Shown here piece after piece: positions 1 to 8,424 of a stretch of DNA of 26,712 bases (positions are counted from its first letter, which is position 1; every line of letters begins with the position of its first letter). The notes under the pieces are model-generated. The model did no database searches and was not told the origin of the DNA. It saw nothing but the letters and a program-made list of their open reading frames with translations. The position numbers were made by a program, and so were the translations under genes. Origin of the DNA: Rhizophagus sp. LPA8_4_AMF (Eukaryota > Glomeromycota > Glomeromycetes > Glomerales > Glomeraceae); NCBI GenBank assembly GCA_021464525.1, contig JADRCO010000769.1:1-26712 (forward strand), in the 5' to 3' direction.

Positions 1-179
1 TAAATATTTAATAAATAATAAAATATAATACTATTTTAATATTTATTTTTTTTATATTTAATAAATGCAAATTTTTAATACTTATTAAATACTGCTGTTT
101 AGTAAATACAAGATTCCATTTGGTTTAACTTTGTGATGAAGGTTTAAGAATTGATGATTAAATATGTAAATTGTGGTTT

Positions 180-295
180 AAACCATAGTTCAAATTGCAG
201 TTTAACTGTAATTTGAACTGCAATTTACACTAAATAATAAATTGCAGTTAGTTCAGTTTGTTATTCAAACTGCCGGTTTATAGACCAAACTGAAC
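180..295. repeat. AT-rich inverted repeats (hairpin cluster)
   Basis: Two neighbouring fold-backs. Around 188-235 the words ttcaaattgcagtt and aactgcaattta face each other. At 251-260 gttcagtttg is the exact reverse complement of caaactgaac at 286-295, with a further small palindrome (aaactgccggttta) between them. No coding signal is visible. It is probably the remnant of a small palindromic repeat element; the family is unknown. Confidence 0.5.
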
Positions 296-550
296 AAAAT
301 CAAATCAATACCATTCCTAAATAAGACTATATTCATACGATTTAAATGAGGTGCATCAGGTGATGATTTTAATCTGAGGTGCATCAAATTTAATTTGAGG
401 CAAAAATCGAGCTGAGGCATAACATACAGTATATATTTAAGCATCATTTGGCATTTAATAATTATTTATTCATTATCAATCAGTATATACATTTATGTAT
501 TATTTAGCATTTCAAATTATATATTGAATGATAATTAATAAAGCTATCCT

Positions 551-660
551 GAATGACTTCTAGATGGAACTCAAATGTAGGTTATTATTCAAAGCCATTT
601 AGTAAATACTAAATATTTACTAATAATGGCAAATCAGGAATAATCCAGATATCATTCTAA
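551..660. repeat. Palindromic element, MITE-like remnant
   Basis: The core 594-630 is a near-perfect palindrome (gccatttagtaaata / tatttactaataatggc). Weaker symmetric matches continue outward: ggttattattc near 580 against gaataatcc near 640, and gaatgac at 551 against atcattc near 655. The shape suggests a small fold-back element, but no clean terminal repeat or target duplication can be fixed. Confidence 0.4.
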
Positions 661-862
661 TATTATTTGGTTACCTGGTTAGTCTCCAATTTGTCATCAT
701 CTAACTGGTAATATGAGAAAAAAAAATTTAGATTTAATACTTGTTCGCTACTATTTTGTAAAGAATAGTACCCAGGCTGTATGGTGTAGACGTCAGTATC
801 AATCACAGTCCAAAAAAAAAACGTGAGTTATAGTTGACCCTCTCTACAGTCATACCCTTCAG

Positions 863-1070
863 GACCAAAAATAAAAAGTGTGATTATAGTAAATAGTGCC
901 TATATAGAGGGATTTTATATAGTATTACTAAGTATTGGTTCTAAATGGGTGTAACTATAAAAACCTAGTAATTATATATAGAGAGATTTTTTTTATATAG
1001 CATTAATATATATTAGTTCTTATGAAAGGTGTGCTTATAATGAAGGATTTATATGATGTAATTGTACAGG
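863..1070. repeat. Degenerate tandem repeat, about 80-bp unit, 2.5 copies
   Basis: Units 863-942 (80 bp) and 943-1020 (78 bp) share gtgt..ctata near their start, then tatatagag.gatttt..atatag.atta, and both end in ttggttct/ttagttct. A third partial unit follows at 1021-1070 (ggtgtgcttataatgaaggattta). The copies are clearly diverged, so the duplication is old. The wording (tatatagagagg, gtgcctata) recalls the terminal sequences of the MITE at 1446-1641, so this may be an eroded relative of it. Confidence 0.55.
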
Positions 1071-1445
1071 GGGTGCCTATAAAGGGTGTTAACTGAAACA
1101 AATTTTTTTGTTGTAAAAAATCTATTTTTCATACTCTCTTTAAATGTTATATGTATTAATTTTGGGTGACATTACATATTTTACCCAGAGGCAATGCATC
1201 ATTATAGTGATGAATAAATTTACACTAATTTGTATATGCCATAAGATTATTATAATTAAATTGTAAACTTGTAATATTATGATTTTTATTTTCTTTTTAA
1301 TAATAATTTTAAATTATTTGATAATTTTTCATTTTCAGTTAAATATGATTATAGAAGAATAATAGATCACATATATTCTGAATAGTATATGTTATTTACT
1401 GTTATTATATAATATGATTATATAAAGGATATGTTGACTATATTA

Positions 1446-1641
1446 CAGTGACACCTCTATAAGTGCACCCTCTATAAGTGCACGTACTATATAAATTCTC
1501 TGTAAGTGCACAGTGGGTCTGGTCCCAACTTATAAGAGCTCTTAATATTTTACTCTCTATAAATGCACACCCTCTCTAAGTACACATTCTACTATTTTTT
1601 ACTATGGTCCCAAGGGGGGTGCACTTAGAGAGGTGTCACTG
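1446..1641. mobile_element. MITE, Tc1/mariner-pogo type, 196 bp
   Basis: The ends are 23-bp terminal inverted repeats (1446-1468 and 1619-1641) beginning cagtgacacctct, matching at 22 of 23 positions. The element is flanked by TA on both sides (1444-1445 and 1642-1643), the target duplication of Tc1/mariner elements; the cagtg start suits the pogo branch. Inside, the word cctctataagtgcac follows itself directly at 1454-1468 and 1469-1483, with a third version (ctctgtaagtgcac) at about 1499, and degraded mirror copies occur in the right arm. There is no coding capacity, so it is non-autonomous and would depend on a transposase elsewhere. The near-identical ends suggest fairly recent insertion. 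Confidence 0.85.
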
Positions 1642-1845
1642 TATTAAGAACTATCATCAATTGGCATAATAAATTGAAAAGGAATACCATTTAATTAGAT
1701 AGCAATATAGCTAAATAGAAGGTATTCTTATATAGGAATGGAAACAACCGTGTTATGAATTTTGATTACATTTGTTAAAACATAAAATATAATAAATGGA
1801 TGATTTAAACCAATCCATTATCAGATAAAATATAACAATTGTATG

Positions 1846-2092
1846 TTAGATCGGTTGCATTTTGAATGGGTAATTGTCAAAAACTGGAACAAATAGAGGT
1901 TTCCTGGAGATTCCGATGGCTTCCCTCTGGAATCTGCAAAAAGAAAAAATAAATGAGATATTTTTTTTCATACCGGAATGCATGGTACTTTTTTCGCCTT
2001 AAACCACGATCATCGTCAACATTTTTGAATTTTCTTCTCTCTTTATCATTATCGATAAAGTATTTTTCTTGTAACTTAATGATTTTGTGCCA
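1846..2092 (-). pseudogene. Possible two-exon 3' gene remnant
   Basis: On the minus strand an open stretch 2092-1974 (about 40 codons, highly charged: KERRKFKN, DDDRGLRRKKYHAF) runs into a donor GTATGA. After a 40-nt intron (1973-1934, ending in a pyrimidine-rich TTTTTGCAG) it continues in frame through 1933-1846 (FQREAIGISRKPLF, then VPVFDNYPFKMQPI) to a TAA stop. The codon split CG|A is consistent across the junction. No start codon or upstream exon is visible, and a stop lies just upstream at 2095-2093. It is either the 3' end of a broken gene or a chance arrangement. The family is not recognised. The intron is shorter than any in the two well-supported genes of the window. Confidence 0.35.
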
Positions 2093-2095
2093 TTA

Positions 2096-3340
2096 CTAAT
2101 AAAAAAAGGGTTTATTTTTAAGCCCATGATCTATTGCGAAATAAAAAAAAAAATTTTCGGAAATTTCTATTAACACTTATTGCACTTAATTGAAATATAA
2201 TGATTTTTATAATTTAAGTAAAAACCTTCAAATGACTGAGCACAAAAGTTGCCAAGAGATTAAAAATTTGTATTGGACTTTTTTAGACATTGAAAAATTA
2301 ATTCATTATTTATAAATTAGATAAAGGGTCAAAAAAGTAAAACAAAAGAAGTTGATACAAAGCGAATTGAATGGCGTAAAGAAATACCAAATTTATAAAC
2401 ATTTATAAATCCTTTTTAAATGAATGAAACATAACGGATTTGGTATCAATGCTCTTTGTTGTTTGAAAACTGTACTGATGTATTACACAAGAATTAAAGT
2501 ACATTTAAATGCTGTGAATATTGTTCTTTTTATACCTGATACAGTCAAATTATTAGTTATAATATATTTATTCAATAAGTTCCTCAATTATATAATTAAA
2601 AAGTCGTAGCGCGTTCCTGATTTTTATGTTACATATGTTACACATACTGTTGAGTTCAAATTTGTAGATCATTTAATACTCTAATTGTTTCAGTTTTCCA
2701 TTTTCAACATCATCTCACCTTAATTCAATCCAAATTTGAATAATGAACAATCAGTTTATTTATAGTCGTATAATCATACTAAGAATTCGATGTATCAAAA
2801 ATGTTGAATTGAATTTGATCTTTGCGTCATTAACTGATTTGTAATAGCGAATTATCGGATTTTTAATAATTAAAAAAATTTTCGTATCTACTCAATATTA
2901 AATTACTAATATCCTTAACAACAATGTTCCTTAATGAGGTTTATTATTTCCTTTTTAAAATATTCAGTTCAAACGGTGTTTCATTGCGACGTGAAATAAC
3001 ATTCGAGACAATTACCCAACCATTCTTTTATTAACCGATCAAGCTTGAAAATTAAAAGGTTTAAAGTTTTAAAACAAAATATTGTTCTCATTTGAAACAC
3101 CACATTCATGAGTTACAAAAAATCTGTGAATAAATTTACATATTATGTTCGTCTATCCGATAATCATATAACAAAGAACGTATTACGAAATTCCTATAAA
3201 ATGACGATATTTTAGCTATTTTCTTTTGTTTTTTTTTTCTTTATTTTACATAAAAAATTAAAATATCATTCAGCATTTAAACATCATTTCTATTGATTAA
3301 TCTTTTAAATATCTTTACTATAAAATATCTTTATTACAAA
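2096..3340. other. Intergenic, upstream of the HMG gene
   Basis: About 1.2 kb of very AT-rich DNA with no coding signal, RNA gene or clear repeat. The promoter of the HMG-box gene must lie in its right part. Short open frames here are rich in Ile, Leu, Tyr and Asn, as expected of random AT-rich sequence. Confidence 0.6.
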
Positions 3341-3730
3341 ATGTCTCGATCAGCAGAATTATTGAAGTCCATCGACGAAAATTTAAATAAAATGATCGAA
3401 GAACATGGTATAACCCTTAAAACTAATTTACCTCTTAAAGACCTTCTAAAACCATCATCAAATCGTACGCCCCCCAACTCTTTTATGTTGTATTGTAAAG
3501 ATCATTCTTCTGTAATCACAAATAGACCAGGAGAAAATTCTAAAACTTTATCACAAATGTGGGATTCTGAACCATCTGAAAAAAGAATGGTTTATTCTGC
3601 TCTATCAAACGTGATGACTATAGCATATAAGGAGGTCTATACGAAGCTGAAACCATGGGATCAATCCGCTTCAATGCCCTCATTTTGTTTAAATCAAAAT
3701 GCTGAGGCTAAAGATACTCAAAAACAATGA
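3341..3730 (+). CDS. HMG-box protein (MATA-HMG type)
   Basis: An intronless gene of 129 codons. The ATG at 3341 is chosen because the frame upstream has no ATG and the context ttacaaaATGtct is good. Residues 42-106 form a single HMG box: RTPPNSFMLYCKDH opens it, a helix with QMWDSEPSEKR follows (Trp74), and helix 3 runs to about KLKPW. PPNSFMLY and the central MW are hallmarks of the sequence-specific MATA/SOX-like class, so the protein is probably a nuclear DNA-binding regulator. AM fungi carry many such single-box genes outside a mating locus. The N-terminal 40 residues are polar and unassigned; the C-terminal 23 are Gln/Ala/Lys-rich. Oddly, the basic YPDYKY-type tail that usually closes the box is missing, so DNA affinity may be weak. 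The frame is intact. A diverged copy of the last codons lies just downstream. Confidence 0.85.
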   Translation: MSRSAELLKSIDENLNKMIEEHGITLKTNLPLKDLLKPSSNRTPPNSFMLYCKDHSSVITNRPGENSKTLSQMWDSEPSEKRMVYSALSNVMTIAYKEVYTKLKPWDQSASMPSFCLNQNAEAKDTQKQ

Positions 3731-3865
3731 TTTTGATCCTTTTTCCTTTGTTTTGTAATTAAATATCCTTCTATTTATTAATTTTTTTTAAACAAATGTT
3801 TTTATAATCAAATCTGCAGAATTAAAGAGTTCCATAAAAAAAAAACGTATTTAAATAAAAATACT

Positions 3866-3916
3866 TTAAATCAAAATACTGAGGCTGGTACTCAATATAT
3901 TCAAGACAATATTTAA
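3866..3916 (+). pseudogene. Diverged copy of the HMG gene's C-terminal tail
   Basis: The bases around 3864-3886 repeat 3686-3709 of the HMG gene with few changes (tttaaatcaaaat.ctgaggct). In the matching frame they read LNQNTEAGTQYIQDNI and a stop, against LNQNAEAKDTQKQ and a stop in the gene. Both tails end in their own stop codon. No HMG box precedes the second tail, so only the 3' end of a related gene or exon is present. It could be the remnant of a tandem HMG paralogue or a duplicated terminal exon; no splice acceptor is obvious in front of it. Confidence 0.6.
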
Positions 3917-4308
3917 ACCATTAGTTTTATCGATGAAAAGTTCAATACACTATTTATTCATTATAATTTTTAAGAGTATTAAATAGAAAGTAAATTTTAG
4001 AAAAAAATAGTTGTAATCTAATAATTAGACCTAATATACTATAGATAGATGAATTTGAATTATATTTCAACACTGAAAAATAACATGTACTTTTTAATTG
4101 TACTTTTTAATTAATGGTATCATCATTTCATAAAAAATAAATATAATTTTTAAATATTTGAAATATTTGTCAAATGTTATAACATTATCATGATTATGAT
4201 ATCAATACTATGTATACACCGATGAATTTTTCTATTATTGTCTAGTTTCGGGTATGCTATCCACAGTGGAACTTTTTCAACCAGCAGAAAATATGAATAT
4301 ATTTTCTT
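3917..4308. other. Convergent 3' intergenic spacer
   Basis: About 390 bp of AT-rich DNA between the HMG gene (plus) and PDAT (minus), whose 3' ends face each other. It must hold both 3' ends and polyadenylation sites; AATAAA-like words occur on both strands but none stands out. No gene is seen. Confidence 0.5.
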
Positions 4309-7071
4309 TTATAATTTAACTTTAGAGGCAAATTTTCGAATAGCCGAAGTTATACGATCTTCGAGTTCGTTAACATTTCCAGATGCAATTTTCAATATGT
4401 CCTTCTATTAACAATTTTTGGAAATTAATAATTATAGTTACTAAATAACAAATACCAATATAAAAGAAATTTATTTTTTTTACCGTGAGTTCATAATTTC
4501 CAAGTATATCAACATGATCTGCTGTCTTTTCTCCACCACGCAAATCCAAAGCCGGTCCTACCTGATGTTGAAATTCTCGTGTAATGACTTTAATTCCTGC
4601 TGGATTATATAAGGGATTTTTCCATCCTTTAACACACATGTATCCTAAAGAAAGTAATGGTACTGTACCATCTCTATATACATATTTTTTTTGTTTAAAG
4701 AAATAAAGAAATAATGTTATACAAAACTTAATATTTAAACCTTAAATAGATTATTTAACATAATGCACTAACCCTTCTCCATTATGTACCCCACTTTTTA
4801 TTTTAGGATCTTTATCTGAACTTACTGAACTATCAATAAATACATTTCTTAAAAATCCTCCAAGTTTATCCCTGAAGCGTTTACGCTTTTCTTGATTTTC
4901 ATCTTCAACATCATCATCATCATCGTCATCTTCGTCCTCCAACTGTTCACGTGCATAATAATATTTTCTTTCAGTTTCTTTCCCATATCCGTATAAGCAA
5001 TATATTTTCATATCAGGCGCATTAGGTAACTGAGATTCCAATACATTTGTCCATTTGGTACGATCTTCTTTTATCTCTTGCATTTGTTCTTCATTAGTGA
5101 CTACTCCAAAACTATAATTTCTTGTTAACATTTCATTAAATCTATTTGGCGTATGCTTTTGTAAAAAGTGTACACCAGATTTACATGTGTGATTTCTTAC
5201 TTTTACTATTTCGCTAGTCTCGCCAGGATTCTCTCTTTTTTTAATTAATGATCGCATTGTTAACATAGAACCGTAAGTTCCATGAGTATCATCACTATCA
5301 TCAGGTGCCTGGGATTCATCTCCCCAAATTTCTTCCCCACCTTTAGGTAACATCGAAAAAAGACCTCCCCAAGTACGAAATAAATCTGCACGTTCTAACT
5401 TTGAGAAAAAACGTTCAAGTACATAAATTCCAAAAGCTCCTAACTCGACGGTGTCACGCATTTCACCTAAAAATAATATAAATACAATATTAACTAAATG
5501 AACAAAAGGCAGAAAACTTTACTAACGAAATACCTGAAAGTAATGCTGACAAAGCTTTGGGCAAGCCCAACAATGGTCCACCTATATTCACAAATGCTTC
5601 TACATAATCATTCACCCAATTTGGGCCTCCATTTCCTCCTGTAGGTGATTCAACCCATTTAAAGAAATAAAGAGTCACCAATCCTCCTGTAGAATTTTTG
5701 AAATTAATATTATTTTTATTTAATTTTCGTATATGATTAAAAAAAACCTAATGACCAACCCATCGAATGACTAACTATCACACTTTTCTTTCCATCAACT
5801 TTTTTAGCAAGTTCAAGAGTCGCTTTAAGCTTAGAAAAATACTGATCTCTAACCTCAAGATTATAGAATGAGAGTCTCCAATCATAAGCAGCAAGATGCA
5901 TATTATTATTATCATAACCAATTGCTGCAAAGTTTTGTATCAATTTACCTAATAGATGTATGGATGAATAGGAAAAAGATAAGGATGATAATTATAAAAA
6001 AATAATAATAAATAAACTTACCCCACACCCAATATCTATGATATGAAAATAATGGTTGAATTAAATTTTTGATGGAAAAAAAAAATAAAAAATAACCAGG
6101 TATATTCTTACCCAGGAAACAAATAATCAGCTGCATCAAGACCTTTAAAATAAATAAAATAAATAAATAAATCATCAAATAAATCATATTCTAGTAAATA
6201 AACTTTTGCGTTTGATAATTTAAATATCAAACCTTGTGCAGATCGCAATTTAAAGTTTAGTGGATCTAAACCGGTAACGGGATCAAGTTTCATGGTTTCT
6301 ATCCAACATTCCTTATCCAATAACACAGCGCGAAACATTGCTATTTTAAAATAATAATAAATATTAAATTTATAATTATAGGATCATAACTCATGATTAA
6401 TGACTTGACGTACTGGTTGTTCCCCACATTCTTTTCCGAAAATATGGCCGTGAACAATTTGATGTACTCCAACTTTCTAATCCCTAGTTATTATAAAATG
6501 AAATCAAAATTTATAATAAATAATAATATTTTATTAATATTAAATTGCTTACGGTTGAGACAATTCCCGGAATCAAAACAACTGGAAAATGTGATTTCAC
6601 TCCTTTCTCAAGCATGTCCAGAGCAGGATAAAATTCTTTATCTTCCAAGAGCGTAATATTCGGTTTGAGAAACAAAGTAATATTGCCCAAAAGTTCATCA
6701 ACAAGAATATTTGCTGGTAATATGCTAGCAAAATCCAAATCCGAAAAAGCAAGTGAGATATAATTGGAAATTTCAGTTGTTCTTTGTCCCATTAACCAAG
6801 CAATAGTAAGCCCAAAAATGATACCCGCAGTAAAAACTACTCGTTTTTTTGTAAGAAAAGGTCTACTTTCTTCATGTTTTAGGAAAAATGTCTCATTCAC
6901 AATTTTTTCAATAGCTTCAGGAGTGTTGTTATTTTTACGTCTACGCGAAGATTCAGATGATCGTCTAGATGTTGACGTAGTGATTGCTAATTCGGCTATA
7001 TCAGTTACATCAGTTCCAGTATCACTTGTTGAGTCATCATGTCGCTTCCTGCGCTGTCTACGTCTACTCAT
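4309..7071 (-). CDS. LRO1: Phospholipid:diacylglycerol acyltransferase (PDAT)
   Basis: Exons in transcript order: 7071-6553, 6483-6414, 6340-6233, 6142-6112, 6035-6022, 5948-5760, 5686-5534, 5466-4773, 4673-4484, 4404-4309; together 2064 nt, 687 residues, close to yeast Lro1 (661). It moves an acyl group from the sn-2 position of a phospholipid to diacylglycerol, giving triacylglycerol at the ER. The N-terminus is basic and Ser-rich (RRRQRRKR), then one membrane segment at about 78-95, then the LCAT-like lumenal domain: PVVLIPGIVSTGLESW, the lid region with CSRPYFRKRMWG, FPGYWVWGK, YDWRLSF, the nucleophile elbow SHSMG (Ser309), GNGGPNWVN, GDGTVP (Asp594) and ADHVDILG (His646), so the catalytic triad is complete. 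Introns are 67-99 nt. Oddities are a 14-nt exon, two possible donors after SHSMG, and an acidic Asp run at about 538-553. The gene symbol is given by family. Confidence 0.93.
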
Positions 7072-8424
7072 GATATTTTAACCAGTGATTACAATTTAAA
7101 TATATTAAAGTCTTTATTGTTATATGCTATATTTTCTGGGGTTTCATTCTTTTTAATTAAAAATATAAGCCAAGAAAATTTTTTTCTTTTTTCTTTTTTT
7201 TTTGAACTTTATTTTATATAAAAAATGTTGTACGAATCTAAATGCACTAGATCGGCTGACAAATCATTTTTAAGGTTTAAGTTAACCTTTTATAATAATT
7301 AGCATGCATAATACTGTAATATGATTCTTTTCGGGAGTGAAGACAGACGAGCTAGGGCCAGAAATGGAAGCTTATTATACAAGAACCCAGGAAGCCACTT
7401 CTTAAATTTTCAAATGGTTCCACAATTATCGCAACCAAAGCTAAATTGTGAATTCAGGTGTAATCGGTTTATTATGATAAATACATCCTTATCTTACCAT
7501 TTTCAAGGAATCCCAAATTTTGGCAGCAAACACGTAAAGTATCAATAATAATTATAAAAAAGTAATCGAGCAATAATACTACTGTACATAAGAGATTAAG
7601 ATTTAATTTCCAACTTATTGCTTATTTGAAGAATACCAATTATACAATGATTATATTATTGTCTTAGTTCTTTGAGCCATAGAGAATAACGCGTTCGTCA
7701 TTTCGCATGTATTCATTTTTTTGGTTTATAAAAAGAAAAGAAAAAGAATTATTTAAATTAAATTTTGTAAATATTATGTCTTAAAATTCATGATTCTACT
7801 ATGCAGCAAATAGGATCATGATTTTTTTGATATACTGATATTTTTTAAATCAAGGTAAAAAGGTAAAAATAAATTATTTAAACGTCTTCATATGAACATA
7901 AATATTTAAATTTTATAGTCTGGTCAGTCTGGTTACTATAATAAAAAAGGTATATTCTTATATATATGAACGACGTTTACATAATAACACAGCTATTGGC
8001 GAACTGTTTCGCAGCTTTTCTCCCGAAAATCATTTGCTAATCACGTGAGAATTTCATCAAATTATGAGGAGTTGATGATAGCTATTTTGACCCGAGATCG
8101 AATTGAGATACGATAAGATCCAATCCGATTTTGAAGCAAATTTGGGCTGATCAAACATCTGATTTGGGCGATACTTGTCCGCACAATGTGCGACGTCTAA
8201 AAATTTTATATATTCTATACTCAACAAATGGGACTTTCCTGTAATCAAGAATCATCGATTATCTTATATAATTATTTTTTTTATAATTCACGTTAGTATT
8301 AAAGTTACTTATGAAGTGAGTTTTTTCTCTTATACAAATACTTTATAGCTAACATTTATTTAATTACTTTAATATTATTAACCTGAAATTTTTAATGTAG
8401 AGGCAAAAGCACAGACTGGAAATT
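7072..8424. other. Divergent intergenic region between PDAT and Rictor
   Basis: About 1.35 kb holding both promoters. Most is AT-rich. Two stretches are less so. At 7321-7548 there is a 75-codon ATG-to-stop frame on the plus strand, but a second plus frame across its first part also looks protein-like, and I cannot assign either. At 8040-8230 there is a GC-richer patch with a CACGTG hexamer (8042-8047) and a small hairpin cgcacaatgtgcg. I see no RNA gene. Confidence 0.5.

Noticed and set aside
265-447. 60-codon minus-strand frame
   Set aside because: No domain, splice or start support; composition fits random AT-rich sequence beside a hairpin repeat.
2424-2609. 61-codon plus-strand frame
   Set aside because: Rich in Ile, Leu, Asn and Tyr, with no recognisable motif and no exon signals.
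3293-3340. Upstream extension of the HMG frame
   Set aside because: It begins at TTG, not ATG; the first ATG at 3341 has a good context and the family normally starts close to the box.
6393-7221. Plus-strand frames over the PDAT gene
   Set aside because: They are antisense shadows of PDAT exons, or run off its promoter; the minus strand carries the conserved protein.
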